The notes: a model not told the origin generated them from the letters alone. Counted from the first letter of the stretch, positions 26,500-35,988 are shown. The stretch is 64,000 bases of DNA from Sphingomonas sp. QA11 (GCF_028473665.1 NZ_CP098774.1:2046001-2110000), one strand, 5' to 3'. Made by a program: numbers and translations.

Positions 26500-27583
26500 T
26501 GCAGACCCCAAGATCGACCGCAAGGTCGAGACGATCGCCATCAATCCGATCGAGGAGGTTATCGCGCCGCCCGCGAAGAAGCGCTCCTGGGGCCGTATCG
26601 TCCTGATGCTCAGCGTGCCCCTGCTGCTGGTCGCGCTGGGTGGTTATTTCTGGCTGACCTCGGGCCGCTATGTCTCGACCGACAATGCCTATGTCCAGCA
26701 GGACATGGTTTCGGTCAGCCCCGACGTCACCGGCCGTATCGTCGCGGTCAATGTCCGCGAGAACCAGCGGATCAAGGCTGGCGATGTCCTGTTCCGCATC
26801 GATCCCGAGCCCTTCCGCATCGCCCTGGCCCAGGCCGACGCAGCGCTGGCGGCCGCGCGCGTTCAGATCGATACGCTCGCGACCGACACCGGCAGCGCCA
26901 ATGCCGACATCCAGAGCGCCAATGCCGATATCAAGCTCGCCCAGGCGACCTATGATCGTCAGGCAGCGCTGATGAAGCAGGGCTTCACCACCCGCGCCAG
27001 CTTCGACGCAGCCGCGCAGCAGGTGTCCGCGGCCAGGGCCCGCCTCGCCACGGCGGAGGCGAGCGCCGCCAAGGCGCGCAACCAGGTTGGCAGCGGCGGC
27101 GGCGCCTCGGGCCTTCCCGCCGCGATCCAGGCAGCGATGGCGCAACGCGCCAAAGCAGCGCTGGAGCTGTCGCGCACCACGGTCTACGCGCCGGAGGACG
27201 GCGTGGTCAGCCAGACGAGCCGTCTCCAGGTCGGCAATATCATGCCGAGCGGCGTGCCCGTGCTGAGCCTCGTCGCAAGCCATGCCGCCTGGGTCGAGGC
27301 GAACTTCAAGGAGACCGATCTCAACCATATGGCCGTCGGCCAGTGCACGGAGATCACGCTCGACGCCTATCCGGGCCTCAAGGTGAAGGGCCATGTCGCC
27401 AGCATCGGCGCCGGCACCGGCTCCGAATTCTCGGTCCTGCCGGCGCAGAACGCCAACGGCAACTGGGTGAAGGTCACGCAGCGGGTGCCCGTCCGCATCG
27501 CGATCGACGGCACGCCCGCGCGTCCGATGATCGCTGGCCTCAGCACCAACATCTCGATCGACACGAAGAACAATTGTGCCTGA
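26492..27583 (+). CDS. emrA: EmrA-like membrane fusion protein (HlyD family)
   Basis: 363 residues: a short cytoplasmic N-terminus, one membrane helix (IVLMLSVPLLLVALGGYFWL), then YVSTDNAYVQQDMVSVSPDV (lipoyl half), an alpha-helical hairpin rich in Ala/Gln, and the second lipoyl half AAWVEANFKETDLNHMAVGQ. This is the HlyD/EmrA periplasmic adaptor pattern. It links the inner-membrane pump EmrB to an outer-membrane channel of the TolC type, which is not encoded here. It overlaps marR by 8 bases and emrB by 8 bases. Confidence 0.9.
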   Translation: MADADPKIDRKVETIAINPIEEVIAPPAKKRSWGRIVLMLSVPLLLVALGGYFWLTSGRYVSTDNAYVQQDMVSVSPDVTGRIVAVNVRENQRIKAGDVLFRIDPEPFRIALAQADAALAAARVQIDTLATDTGSANADIQSANADIKLAQATYDRQAALMKQGFTTRASFDAAAQQVSAARARLATAEASAAKARNQVGSGGGASGLPAAIQAAMAQRAKAALELSRTTVYAPEDGVVSQTSRLQVGNIMPSGVPVLSLVASHAAWVEANFKETDLNHMAVGQCTEITLDAYPGLKVKGHVASIGAGTGSEFSVLPAQNANGNWVKVTQRVPVRIAIDGTPARPMIAGLSTNISIDTKNNCA

Positions 27584-29111
27584 TCCGGTTCCCGGCCAGG
27601 CGTCGCTGCCGGTCAAGAACCGGGGCCTGCTGACCATCGGCATCATGGGGGCGATGATCATGCAGATCCTCGACACCACCATTGCCAACGTCGCGCTGCC
27701 GCACATGCAGACCAGCCTCGGCGCGACGATGGACACGGTCACCTGGGTGCTGACCAGCTATATCGTCGCCTCCGCGATCGCGATCCCGGCGACCGGCTGG
27801 CTCGCCGACCGGTTCGGCTCGCGCAATCTCTTCCTGTTCGCCGTCGGCGGCTTCATCATCGCGTCGATGCTGTGCGGCACCGCCGTCAGCCTGGAGGAGA
27901 TGGTCGCTTTCCGTATCTTCCAGGGCGTGACCGCTGCCTTTATCGGCCCGTTGTCACAAACGGCGATGCTCGACATCAACCGTCCGGAAGACGCCGCCAA
28001 GGCCATGTCGGTCTGGGGCATGGGCGTGATGGTAGGGCCGATCATGGGCCCGGTGATCGGCGGCTGGCTGACCGAAAGCTACAACTGGCGCTGGGTATTC
28101 TACGTCAACGTGCCGGTCGGCGCTCTCACCTTTGCCATCCTGTGGTTCCTGCTGCCCTCCCGGCCGAGGCGCACGCGGTCCTTCGACCTCACCGGCTTCG
28201 CGATGATCTCCATCGCGGTCGCCAGCTTCCAGCTCATGCTCGACCGCGGCCAGCAGGAAGACTGGTTCTCGAGCTGGGAGATCATCATCGAGGCGATGAT
28301 CGCCGCGGCGGCGCTGTGGATGGGCGTCGTCCATCTCGCGACCGCAGAGAAGCCGCTGTTCGAACGCGTCCTGTTCACCAACCGCAACTTGGTGATGGGC
28401 ATGATCTTCATGATCGTGATCGGCATCTCGACCATGGCGCCCATGGCCCTGCTGCCGCCGATGCTTCAGCAATTGTTCGGCTATCCGGTGGTCGATACCG
28501 GACTAATGATGGCGCCGCGCGGCGTTGGCGTGCTCATGACCATGTGGTTCGCCGGGCGGATGATGGGCAAGATCGACACCCGAATCCTGATCACCGTCGG
28601 GCTGATCATCTTCGCCTTCTCGCTCCGCCAGATGGCGGCCTGGACGCTGGAGATGGATTTCTGGCCGGTGATCACCAGCGGCTTCGTGCAGGGGCTCGGC
28701 ATGGGCCTGGTGTTCATGCCGCTGAACTCGCTCGCCTTCGCGACGCTCAGCCATCATTATCGCACTGACGGCGCCAGCCTGCTCAACCTGATGCGCAGCA
28801 TCGGCCAGTCGGCCGGCATCTCGATGGTCACGGTGCTGCTGGCGCGCAACATCCAGACCAGCCATGCCGATCTCGCCAGCCATGTGACCTCGCAGACGAT
28901 CCCGGCGATCGATCTCAGCTCGATCGACCGGTTCGGCTCCCTGTCGGACAGCGTATTCGGCTTCGCCGACGGCATGATCAACAAGCAGGCCGCGATGATC
29001 GCCTATATCGACGATTTCTACCTGATGGCGTGGATCTCGATCCTCGTCGTGCCGCTGGTGCTGCTGCTCAGGAAACCCAAGGGCAAGGTCGAAGCGGTCG
29101 TCGCTGAATAG
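27576..29111 (+). CDS. emrB: DHA2-family MFS multidrug transporter (EmrB-like)
   Basis: 511 residues with about 14 membrane segments. MQILDTTIANVALPHMQTSL is the DHA2 motif D1, ATGWLADRFGSRN the MFS motif A, and MVGPIMGPVIGGWL motif C of drug-H+ antiporters. It pumps hydrophobic compounds through the EmrA adaptor using the proton gradient. The GTG start at 27576 overlaps the emrA stop. It converges on the GFA gene with one base between the stop codons, leaving no room for a terminator. Confidence 0.92.
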   Translation: MPDPVPGQASLPVKNRGLLTIGIMGAMIMQILDTTIANVALPHMQTSLGATMDTVTWVLTSYIVASAIAIPATGWLADRFGSRNLFLFAVGGFIIASMLCGTAVSLEEMVAFRIFQGVTAAFIGPLSQTAMLDINRPEDAAKAMSVWGMGVMVGPIMGPVIGGWLTESYNWRWVFYVNVPVGALTFAILWFLLPSRPRRTRSFDLTGFAMISIAVASFQLMLDRGQQEDWFSSWEIIIEAMIAAAALWMGVVHLATAEKPLFERVLFTNRNLVMGMIFMIVIGISTMAPMALLPPMLQQLFGYPVVDTGLMMAPRGVGVLMTMWFAGRMMGKIDTRILITVGLIIFAFSLRQMAAWTLEMDFWPVITSGFVQGLGMGLVFMPLNSLAFATLSHHYRTDGASLLNLMRSIGQSAGISMVTVLLARNIQTSHADLASHVTSQTIPAIDLSSIDRFGSLSDSVFGFADGMINKQAAMIAYIDDFYLMAWISILVVPLVLLLRKPKGKVEAVVAE

Positions 29112-29112
29112 C

Positions 29113-29547
29113 TCAGCGCATCAGGATCGCGGCGAACTCGGCCGGGGGCGCATTCTCGCCAAAGACCGGGATTCCCTCGGGCAGCACCAGCCAGGGCTGT
29201 TTGCGACTCGTCCAGATATGCAGCCGTGGCTCGATCATATGGCTCGCGTCGAACGTCCCGGCGCGCACCACGGCGATGCCGGGCCGCGCGCTGTTGGTGT
29301 TCCACAGACGCGTATGACAGGTTCCGCAGAGACGCTGGTGCGATTGCGATCCGCTCGGGCTGGTGAAGCGATAGTCGACGATCGGCCCGGTCGCGGCGAT
29401 CGAATCCTCGCGCACCACGCCCTGCTCGGTGAAGGCGCTGCCCGACCAGGTCTGGCAATCGAGGCAGTGGCAGCAATAGACCGGGGGCAGCTGCTCCATG
29501 GCCAGCGTGTACCGACACGCGCCACAGCGGCAGCCGCCCTCGATCAT
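29113..29547 (-). CDS. GFA-family zinc protein (second copy type)
   Basis: 144 residues with GGCRCGACRYTL, YCCHCLDCQTWSGSAF and the later zinc site RLCGTCHTRLWN, the CxC...CxxC...CxxC ligand set of the GFA fold. It is clearly diverged from the GFA protein at 25525, so it is not a recent duplicate. It is convergent with emrB and follows asd on the minus strand only 4 bases after that gene's stop region, so it may be read either as the tail of the asd transcript or alone. Activity unknown. Confidence 0.88.
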   Translation of the reverse strand: MIEGGCRCGACRYTLAMEQLPPVYCCHCLDCQTWSGSAFTEQGVVREDSIAATGPIVDYRFTSPSGSQSHQRLCGTCHTRLWNTNSARPGIAVVRAGTFDASHMIEPRLHIWTSRKQPWLVLPEGIPVFGENAPPAEFAAILMR

Positions 29548-29551
29548 TGCC

Positions 29552-30580
29552 TCACGCCGCCTTTTGCAGGTGCCGCCGTCCGAGCAGTTCGGCGATCTGC
29601 ACCGCGTTCAGCGCAGCGCCCTTCCGCAGATTGTCGGAAACGCACCACAGCGCCAGGCCGTTCTCGACCGTCGGGTCCTCGCGGACTCGGCTGATATAGG
29701 TCGCATATTCGCCGACGCACTCGATCGGCGTGACGTATCCGCCATCCTCGCGCTTGTCGACGAGCATCACGCCCGGCGCCTCGCGCAGGATCTTCTGCGC
29801 CTGCTCGGCCGAGATTTCGTCCTCGAACTCGATATTGATCGCCTCGCTATGCCCGACAAAAACGGGAACACGAACGCAGGTGGCGTGGACCTTGATCTTC
29901 GGATCGAGGATCTTCTTGGTCTCGACCACCATCTTCCACTCTTCCTTGGTCGATCCGTCGTCCAGGAAGCTGTCGATGTGCGGGATCACGTTGAACGCGA
30001 TCTGCTTGGTGAACTTCTTCGGCTCGGCCGGATCGCCGACGAAGATGTTGCGGCTCTGCTCGAACAGTTCGTCCATGCCCGCCTTGCCCGCGCCGGACAC
30101 CGACTGATAGGTCGCGACGACGACACGCTTGATCCGCGCCACGTCATGCAGCGGCTTCAGCGCGACGACCATCTGGGCGGTCGAGCAGTTCGGGTTCGCG
30201 ATGATGTTCTTCTTGGTGTACCCGTTGATCGCCTCGGGGTTCACCTCCGGCACGATCAGCGGCACGTCCGGGTCCATGCGGTAGAGCGACGAATTGTCGA
30301 TCACGGTGCAGCCGGCCGCGGCAAAGCGGGGCGCATGAATCTTGGTCGCCTCGGATCCGATCGCGAACAGCGCCATGTCCCAGCCGGTGGGATCGAAATG
30401 CTCGATGTTCTGAATCTTCAGCTGTTTACCGGTTTCGCCATAGTCGACCATATCGCCCTGCGACCGCGACGATGCGACGACGGCGATCTCGTCCGCCGGA
30501 AACTCGCGCTCCGCCAGGATGTTGAGCATCTCGCGTCCGACATTCCCCGTCGCGCCTGCGACTACTACCCGGTACCCCAT
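29552..30580 (-). CDS. asd: Aspartate-semialdehyde dehydrogenase
   Basis: 342 residues. The N-terminal NADP fold MGYRVVVAGATGNVGREML, the catalytic Cys in NPNCSTAQMVVALKPLHD, TYQSVSGAGKAGMDEL, and the His-containing VRVPVFVGHSEAINIEFE are all ASADH motifs. It makes aspartate semialdehyde for lysine/diaminopimelate, threonine and methionine. I chose ATG 30580, which has GGAAAG 6 bases upstream; the frame upstream of it is not conserved-looking. The GFA gene follows immediately. Confidence 0.94.
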   Translation of the reverse strand: MGYRVVVAGATGNVGREMLNILAEREFPADEIAVVASSRSQGDMVDYGETGKQLKIQNIEHFDPTGWDMALFAIGSEATKIHAPRFAAAGCTVIDNSSLYRMDPDVPLIVPEVNPEAINGYTKKNIIANPNCSTAQMVVALKPLHDVARIKRVVVATYQSVSGAGKAGMDELFEQSRNIFVGDPAEPKKFTKQIAFNVIPHIDSFLDDGSTKEEWKMVVETKKILDPKIKVHATCVRVPVFVGHSEAINIEFEDEISAEQAQKILREAPGVMLVDKREDGGYVTPIECVGEYATYISRVREDPTVENGLALWCVSDNLRKGAALNAVQIAELLGRRHLQKAA

Positions 30581-31008
30581 ATCCATCTTTCCATAAATTG
30601 CGCCCATGCGGCGGGCATCGCCATTTAGGCGCAGCGATGGCGAATGGAAGCGAGTTTTTGTGTCCCAGGCACGAGCCACTCTTGCCCGTCAGGACATTTC
30701 CCTTCCGTTCGGCCACCAACATCGGCAAGCAATCGTCGCGGGAACATCATTACGCCGCCGACATCAATCCAATGTCCGTCCATATTCTGCAGGATACAAC
30801 TCATTTACGCGATCGCAGCGAAAATGGTTCGGACTCCCCTTGCAATAAAGTTCCGGCCGCCAATTAATGCCGCCAGTCGAATAGCCTTGATGACAGCGGT
30901 CGCGGGATGCTCAAGCTCTCCGTGCCTTTGGCGAATAATCGCTGTCGTCCTCGTTGGCCGGGGCGGGGATTCTCCCTTGGACCCTCCCCGGTCAACGCAG
31001 CCCTTCGC
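30581..31008. other. Gene-free stretch between asd and S9 peptidase
   Basis: About 430 bases with no frame that has a start, ribosome site and recognisable product. The asd promoter must lie near the left end. The middle is less GC-rich than its surroundings. Short frames on both strands read like random GC-rich translation. I see no RNA fold that I can name. Confidence 0.5.
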
Positions 31009-33252
31009 TTATTTCCCCAATTTCTCGTCGAGGAAATCGAAGATCGTCGTCCAGACATGGACGCTCTTGCCCGCGCTGTGGGTCTTGCCGGGATAGAACA
31101 TCATTTCGAACGGCACATTCTCCGCCTGCATCTTCGCGGCGAACGCCGTCGAATTGTCGAGCACGACGTTGTCGTCAGCCATGCCGTGGATCAGCAGCAA
31201 CGGGTCCCTGATCTTCGCTGCGTCATCGATCGCATCGGACCTGACATAGGCCGCCGCGTCCTTCTTCGGATCGCCCATGTAGCGCTCGGTATAGTGGGTG
31301 TCGTACAATTCCCACTTGGTCACCGGCGCACCGGAGATGCCGGCCGCATAGACGCCCGGGTTCGCCTCGAGCATCTTCAGCGTCATGTAACCGCCATAGG
31401 ACCAGCCATAGATCGCGATCTTCGCCGGATCGACGAACGGCTGGGCCTTGACCCATGTCGCCGCGGTCAGCTGGTCCTCGACCTCGACGCCGCCCATCGC
31501 GCGATAGATATGGTCCTCGAACGCCTTGCCACGATGGGTCGAGCCGCGATTGTCGATCCGGAAATAGATATAGCCGCGCGACACGACATATTGCGCCAGC
31601 GGATTCTGCCAGGCGCGCGTGACCTGCTGGCTGCTCGGGCCGCCATAATGTTCGAAGAACACCGGATATTTCCTGCCCGGCTCAAGCACCGGCGTGATCA
31701 TCTCGTACCACAAAGTCGTGCCGTCAGCCGCCTTGAAGCTGCCGAAGGTCCTGGCCTGGTGATTGCCGAGATAGGGGTAATAGGGATGTCCCGGCACGAA
31801 GGCATTCTCATTGACCCAGGCGATCCGCTTGCCGCTCGTATCGGCCAGATAAGTCTGCGGCGGCTGGGTCGGGCTTGAGCGCGTGACGATGATCCGGCTC
31901 GCCGCCTTGTCCATCTTCCCCATGTTCCACCAGCCCGGCTCGGTCAGCCGGGTAATGACGTTCGGCCGCTGGATATCGACTGAATAGAGATGCTGTTCGA
32001 GCGCGCCGTCCTTGTTCCCGGTGAAGAAGATCCGGCCCTTCGCCTCGTCCACCCCGTTCAGGTCCTCGACGGCCCACTCTCCTTTGGTGAGCTGAGTCCA
32101 TTTGCCGTCGGCAAAGCGATAGAGATGGCCATAGCCATCGCGTTCCGACCGCCAGATCAGGCTGCCGTCCCGCATCGAGCGATACGCATCGGAAAGGTTG
32201 ATCCAGCTCCGCTCGCCCGATTTCTCGGTGAAGAGCACGCTGCTCCTGCCCGTCGCGGGGTCGACCTTGAGCATGTCCAGGCTTTTCTGGTCGCGGCTCT
32301 CGCGCTGGACCAGCAAGGTCTTGCCGTCGGGCGTCCAGTCGACGCGGGCGAGATAGATGTCGGGGTTGCTGCCAAGGTCCACCTTCACCTGGCCGGTGCC
32401 GTCGGCATTCATCACATACAGCTCGACCAGCACGTTCGGCGTGCCGGCGGCGGGATAGCGCTGATTGTACACCTTGGTGCCGTCGGCGCCGATCGCCGCG
32501 CGCGTGACGATGCCCACCGGCGCCTCATCGAACCGCTCGACCGCGACGCGCGCGTCGGTCGGCGACCACCAATAGCCGGTAGTACGGTGCATTTCCTCCT
32601 GAGCGACGAACTCGGCCTCGCCCCAATGAACCGTGCCGGCACCCGTCGTCGTGACCTGCCTTGCCTCGCCCTTGCCGCCCAGCGGCTGGACGTACAGATT
32701 CTGGCCCCGCACGAAGCTGACAAAGCCGCCCTTTGGGCTGACCACCGGGTTCAGCACGCCATCGGGGATGTTGGTCAGGCGCGAGACCTGGCCGTCAAGC
32801 GTCGCCAGATACAGGTCGCCGTCCAGCGGCACCAGGATCGACTTGCCGTCGGGCGCCCAGCCATAACTCACGATGCCCTTCGAACCGCCGATACGCGCCC
32901 GCTCGCGCTGCATCTTCTCGGCCTCCGACAGTTCGGCGCCGCTGCCGACTTTCCGTGAATCGACCAGCATCCGCTCCTCGCCGGTCCTGGTGTCGAGCGC
33001 CCACAGGTCGAGCCGGTCCTTCTCGTCGGGCCTCGGCCTGAGCGAGGTGAGCAACGTCCCGTCAGGCGAAAGCTTCAGCACGCGCGGCTGCGCGCCGGCG
33101 AGGTCCGGGCTGGAGAACAGGCGTTCGAGGGAAAGCTTCGCCGCCGTATCGGCACTCACTGCCGCGACCGGCGCCGTGCCCGGCTCAGCGGCCATGACAG
33201 GTGTCACCAGTGCAGCGAGCATCACGCCCGCCAGCAGCCAGGTTCTCGGCAT
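31009..33252 (-). CDS. S9 family serine peptidase (DPP IV-like), exported
   Basis: 747 residues: a signal peptide (WLLAGVMLAALVTPVMAAEP), a long beta-propeller region with WAPDGKSILVPLDGDLYLAT-type blades, and a C-terminal alpha/beta-hydrolase domain. The nucleophile is in IYGWSYGGYMTLKML, the acid in LLIHGMADDNVVLDNS and the His in YPGKTHSAGKS. VAQEEMHRTTGYWWSP resembles the Glu motif that binds the peptide N-terminus in DPP IV. It probably cleaves X-Pro dipeptides in the periplasm. It is an isolated gene with no operon partner. Confidence 0.93.
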   Translation of the reverse strand: MPRTWLLAGVMLAALVTPVMAAEPGTAPVAAVSADTAAKLSLERLFSSPDLAGAQPRVLKLSPDGTLLTSLRPRPDEKDRLDLWALDTRTGEERMLVDSRKVGSGAELSEAEKMQRERARIGGSKGIVSYGWAPDGKSILVPLDGDLYLATLDGQVSRLTNIPDGVLNPVVSPKGGFVSFVRGQNLYVQPLGGKGEARQVTTTGAGTVHWGEAEFVAQEEMHRTTGYWWSPTDARVAVERFDEAPVGIVTRAAIGADGTKVYNQRYPAAGTPNVLVELYVMNADGTGQVKVDLGSNPDIYLARVDWTPDGKTLLVQRESRDQKSLDMLKVDPATGRSSVLFTEKSGERSWINLSDAYRSMRDGSLIWRSERDGYGHLYRFADGKWTQLTKGEWAVEDLNGVDEAKGRIFFTGNKDGALEQHLYSVDIQRPNVITRLTEPGWWNMGKMDKAASRIIVTRSSPTQPPQTYLADTSGKRIAWVNENAFVPGHPYYPYLGNHQARTFGSFKAADGTTLWYEMITPVLEPGRKYPVFFEHYGGPSSQQVTRAWQNPLAQYVVSRGYIYFRIDNRGSTHRGKAFEDHIYRAMGGVEVEDQLTAATWVKAQPFVDPAKIAIYGWSYGGYMTLKMLEANPGVYAAGISGAPVTKWELYDTHYTERYMGDPKKDAAAYVRSDAIDDAAKIRDPLLLIHGMADDNVVLDNSTAFAAKMQAENVPFEMMFYPGKTHSAGKSVHVWTTIFDFLDEKLGK

Positions 33253-33376
33253 CGTCCATCTCCAGTCCCGCTACGCTAAAGCCCGGCAAATGCGGGCGAA
33301 TACCCTCGCTTATTGCGGGGTACGGCAATGGTAAAGGGATGAGCGAGCAGCGCAGCGAAGCCCTTGCGCCGCGATC

Positions 33377-33928
33377 CTACCCTGTCCGCCGGAAGCAGCC
33401 TGCTGCATGATCATCAACGATGCCCGTCGCCTGCATCCACGCATAGACGATCACCGGCCCGACGAACTTGAACCCCCGCTTCTTCAGCGCCGCCGATATC
33501 TCCTCCGACAAGGGCGTCTTCGCGGGCAGGGTCACGCCATCCCCGATAATCGGCTTGCCGCCCGCCATGCCCCAAACAAAGGCGGAGAAATCCTCGCCCG
33601 CATCACGCATCGTAAGATAAGCCCGGGCATTGCCGATCGTCGCCTCGATCTTAGCGCGCGACCGGATGATCCGGGCATCGCCGAGCAGGCGCACCACCTC
33701 AGCCTCGCCGAACCGCGCCACAATCTCGGGATCGAACCCCTCGAACATCTCCCGGAATGCGTCGCGCTTGCGCAGGATGGTGATCCAGGCGAGTCCCGCC
33801 TGGAACCCGTCGAGCATCAGCTTCTCCCACAGCGCCCGACTGTCACGGACGGGCACGCCCCATTCCTCGTCATGATAGGCGCGCATCTGCGCATCATTCT
33901 CGGCCCAGCCGCAGCGTTGGACGGTCAT
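33377..33928 (-). CDS. tag: DNA-3-methyladenine glycosylase I
   Basis: 183 residues. RCGWAENDAQMRAYHDEEWG, LMLDGFQAGLAWITILRKRD and FKFVGPVIVYAWMQATGIVDDH are the three signature blocks of Tag, including zinc-snap Cys/His residues near both ends. It excises 3-methyladenine from alkylated DNA. ATG 33928 was chosen; the adjacent GTG at 33931 is also possible. It lies on the minus strand between the serine hydrolase and the S9 peptidase with loose spacing, so it is probably monocistronic. Confidence 0.95.
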   Translation of the reverse strand: MTVQRCGWAENDAQMRAYHDEEWGVPVRDSRALWEKLMLDGFQAGLAWITILRKRDAFREMFEGFDPEIVARFGEAEVVRLLGDARIIRSRAKIEATIGNARAYLTMRDAGEDFSAFVWGMAGGKPIIGDGVTLPAKTPLSEEISAALKKRGFKFVGPVIVYAWMQATGIVDDHAAGCFRRTG

Positions 33929-34004
33929 CACAGGGTCTTTCGAAAGCTCCGCCGATCCTTTGGTAGTTTCCTCCCTGACGCAAGCCGCTTCACCGGGCCT
34001 TACG

Positions 34005-35189
34005 TCATCGAACCTTGTCGGCGGGCATCTGCCTGAGCGCCTTGAACACCCCGTTGGCCACCGCCGCGGCCGGGGCGTCGCCGGTCAAGGCGACGGCGAC
34101 GATTGCCCGGTCGGTGGGCGAATATGCCAGCATCGCGTTCGCGCCGGGCGCTCCGCCTGCATGGCCAAGCCACAGATCCTGCCGGCCACCGTCACCGACC
34201 TCGAGCACCATCGCGCCGAGTCCGTAGAAAGTCCCCGGGTCGAACATCGGATAGAGCCGTTCGAACATGCCCGTCACCGTGGCAGGGCGAAGCAGCTTGC
34301 CTCCCAGCAACGCGCTCCAGAACCTGACCATGTCGGCGGGGGTGCCGACGATCGGCCCGCCTGCCCCGACGATGGAGAAATCGGTCGCGGCGCCCTTCGC
34401 CGTCACCGGCGGCGCCACATCGGGCACTGCCTGGCCCGGCCGCACCGCCATGACCGACGACAGGCCGAGCGGCCGCACGATCCGCGCCTCGATCGCCTCG
34501 GCCAGCGGGCGCCCGTCGACTGCCCCGACGATCACCGCCAGCAGATCATAGCCGCTGTTCGAATAGCGCCAGTTCGCCCCCGGGCAGAACATCGCGCCAT
34601 GCCGGCGGAGGATCGCCAGCGTCTCGTCGGGTGCCAGATAATGGGGTCGTGCATGGACGCGCAGATCCTCGTTCGCGCTGAACAACCCGCTGCTGTGCGC
34701 CAGCAGGTCGCGGACGGTGACGGAATCGCCGTTCGGCACATCCTTGATCCAGCGCGAGGCCCTGTCATCGAGCGAGAGCTTCCCCTCCTCCACCAGTTGC
34801 AACACGACGACGGCGACGAAGGTCTTGCCGGCGCTTGCCCACCACAGGCGCTGCTTTCCCATCGGTCCCTCGCTATGCGACCACATGCCCTCGCCGATCC
34901 GGCCAACGGCGATCCCCATCGCCTCGGGCTTCGCCGCATTGCGCATTGCCGCAAAGCTGCGGTCGAGATCCGCGGCGACGGCAGGCGGCAACGGCGCGTC
35001 GGGAATCGTCCCGGCAAGCGTCGGATCGATGGCGGCGTGAAGCGGCTGGCCCTGATAATCCTGCCGCGCGGCGCAGCTTACCGGCTTATAGTCTTCGGCG
35101 ACTACGGGAGGCGCAGCCACGGACGCGACAGCCAGGGTGCAGATATACCCCGCATATGATCTCGGCACGATTGCGTCCCTCCGCGTCAT
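34005..35189 (-). CDS. Serine hydrolase, class C beta-lactamase/esterase fold
   Basis: 394 residues with an N-terminal hydrophobic export signal (YICTLAVASVAAPPVVAE). The three catalytic motifs are SxxK in WWASAGKTFVAV, YxN in NWRYSNSGYDLLAV and HxG in LWLGHAGGAPGAN. This is the beta-lactamase/DD-peptidase-like family that includes esterases and D-aminopeptidases. Whether it hydrolyses beta-lactams cannot be told; many chromosomal members do not. The start overlaps the stop of a small upstream frame by 4 bases (ATGA). Confidence 0.88.
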   Translation of the reverse strand: MTRRDAIVPRSYAGYICTLAVASVAAPPVVAEDYKPVSCAARQDYQGQPLHAAIDPTLAGTIPDAPLPPAVAADLDRSFAAMRNAAKPEAMGIAVGRIGEGMWSHSEGPMGKQRLWWASAGKTFVAVVVLQLVEEGKLSLDDRASRWIKDVPNGDSVTVRDLLAHSSGLFSANEDLRVHARPHYLAPDETLAILRRHGAMFCPGANWRYSNSGYDLLAVIVGAVDGRPLAEAIEARIVRPLGLSSVMAVRPGQAVPDVAPPVTAKGAATDFSIVGAGGPIVGTPADMVRFWSALLGGKLLRPATVTGMFERLYPMFDPGTFYGLGAMVLEVGDGGRQDLWLGHAGGAPGANAMLAYSPTDRAIVAVALTGDAPAAAVANGVFKALRQMPADKVR

Positions 35190-35407
35190 CTGTCTTGAAC
35201 GGCAACCCCTCGCTGCCGTCGCGGCAGTAGCGCGCGCTCCCTGAACGTCGCCGAAACCACAACCGCGTGCGCTGCCTCGAACGCATGGGCGGTGGTTTTC
35301 GGATACGAGGCCGCGAACTCATAAACGACCGCTTTCGCATAAAGGCTGAACGGCCGACATTGGGTGGGAAGCAGACATTGCCCTTTCCCGGCAGTGAGTG
35401 CTTCCAT
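35186..35407 (-). CDS. Possible small hypothetical protein
   Basis: A 73-residue frame starting at ATG 35407 with GGAG nearby. It reads MEALTAGKGQCLLPTQC and continues FSLYAKAVVYEFAASY. Its stop overlaps the serine hydrolase start by exactly 4 bases (ATGA), the pattern of translational coupling, which is the main reason to list it. I recognise no family. A frame on the opposite strand is also open here, so it may be spurious. Confidence 0.35.
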   Translation of the reverse strand: MEALTAGKGQCLLPTQCRPFSLYAKAVVYEFAASYPKTTAHAFEAAHAVVVSATFRERALLPRRQRGVAVQDR

Positions 35408-35539
35408 GCTCCACATGGCTCCCGCTGATCTCAATGCCCTTCTTGAACCTGGCGCGGCGCGGCTGTTCGTGCAGGCGCGGGGGAAGTGGCGGCGATGCTC
35501 CGCCTGTTCGGGCAGCCAGAGGATCTGGCGCGCCAGGCT

Positions 35540-35914
35540 TTACTCGACGCGCTCGGCTGACGCGGGGACGCAGCGCGCCAGTTCCTCGATCAACGCGCCG
35601 ACCTGCCGACGTTTGGCCGAGGCCTCCTTGATCAGCTGCCTGAGTTCGGCGTGCTTGCGGCGGAGACCGTCCAGCAACTCCACCCCGGCGGGCAGATCGT
35701 TGGGGCTGGCGGTAATCGCGGCGCTGAGTTCGGCGAGCGTGAAGCCCATCGCCTGGCCGCGATCGATGAAGGTGAGCGCCGCGACGGTCGCGGGCGGATA
35801 GTCGCGATAGCCGTTGTCGCGACGCGTGGGCGGCGGCAGGATGCCGCGCGCCTCGTAGAAGCGGATGCGCGAGCGGGACAATCCTGTCGCGCGTGCCAGT
35901 TCGCCGATCTGCAT
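35540..35914 (-). CDS. MerR-family transcriptional regulator
   Basis: 124 residues. MQIGELARATGLSRSRIRFY and EARGILPPPTRRDNGYRDYP are the winged-helix DNA-binding domain, followed by IDRGQAMGFTLAELSAAI and a coiled-coil dimerisation helix. There is no Cys-rich metal site, so the inducer is unlikely to be a metal. It is divergent from the Lnt-like gene with a MerR-type operator between them, so it most likely activates that gene and represses itself. The length is normal for the short MerR class. Confidence 0.9.
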   Translation of the reverse strand: MQIGELARATGLSRSRIRFYEARGILPPPTRRDNGYRDYPPATVAALTFIDRGQAMGFTLAELSAAITASPNDLPAGVELLDGLRRKHAELRQLIKEASAKRRQVGALIEELARCVPASAERVE

Positions 35915-35924
35915 TTCGTCGCTT

Positions 35925-35941
35925 GACCTTCAACCAAGGTC
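35925..35941 (+). promoter_or_regulatory. MerR-type operator within the promoter of the Lnt-like gene
   Basis: The inverted repeat GACCTT-CAACC-AAGGTC lies between a plus-strand -35 TTGACC (35923-35928) and a -10-like TCTATC (35947-35952). The spacer of 18-19 bases is longer than optimal, as in promoters that MerR proteins activate by untwisting DNA. The MerR start is 11 bases away on the other strand. Confidence 0.7.
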
Positions 35942-35988
35942 GAAGGTCTATCGCCTTGCCCAGACGAGAGCAAGGCGGGGATCGGCGC

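Noticed and set aside
34005..35189. Antibiotic resistance beta-lactamase
   Set aside because: The fold and motifs are those of the broad serine hydrolase group. Nothing in the sequence or context points to beta-lactam hydrolysis.
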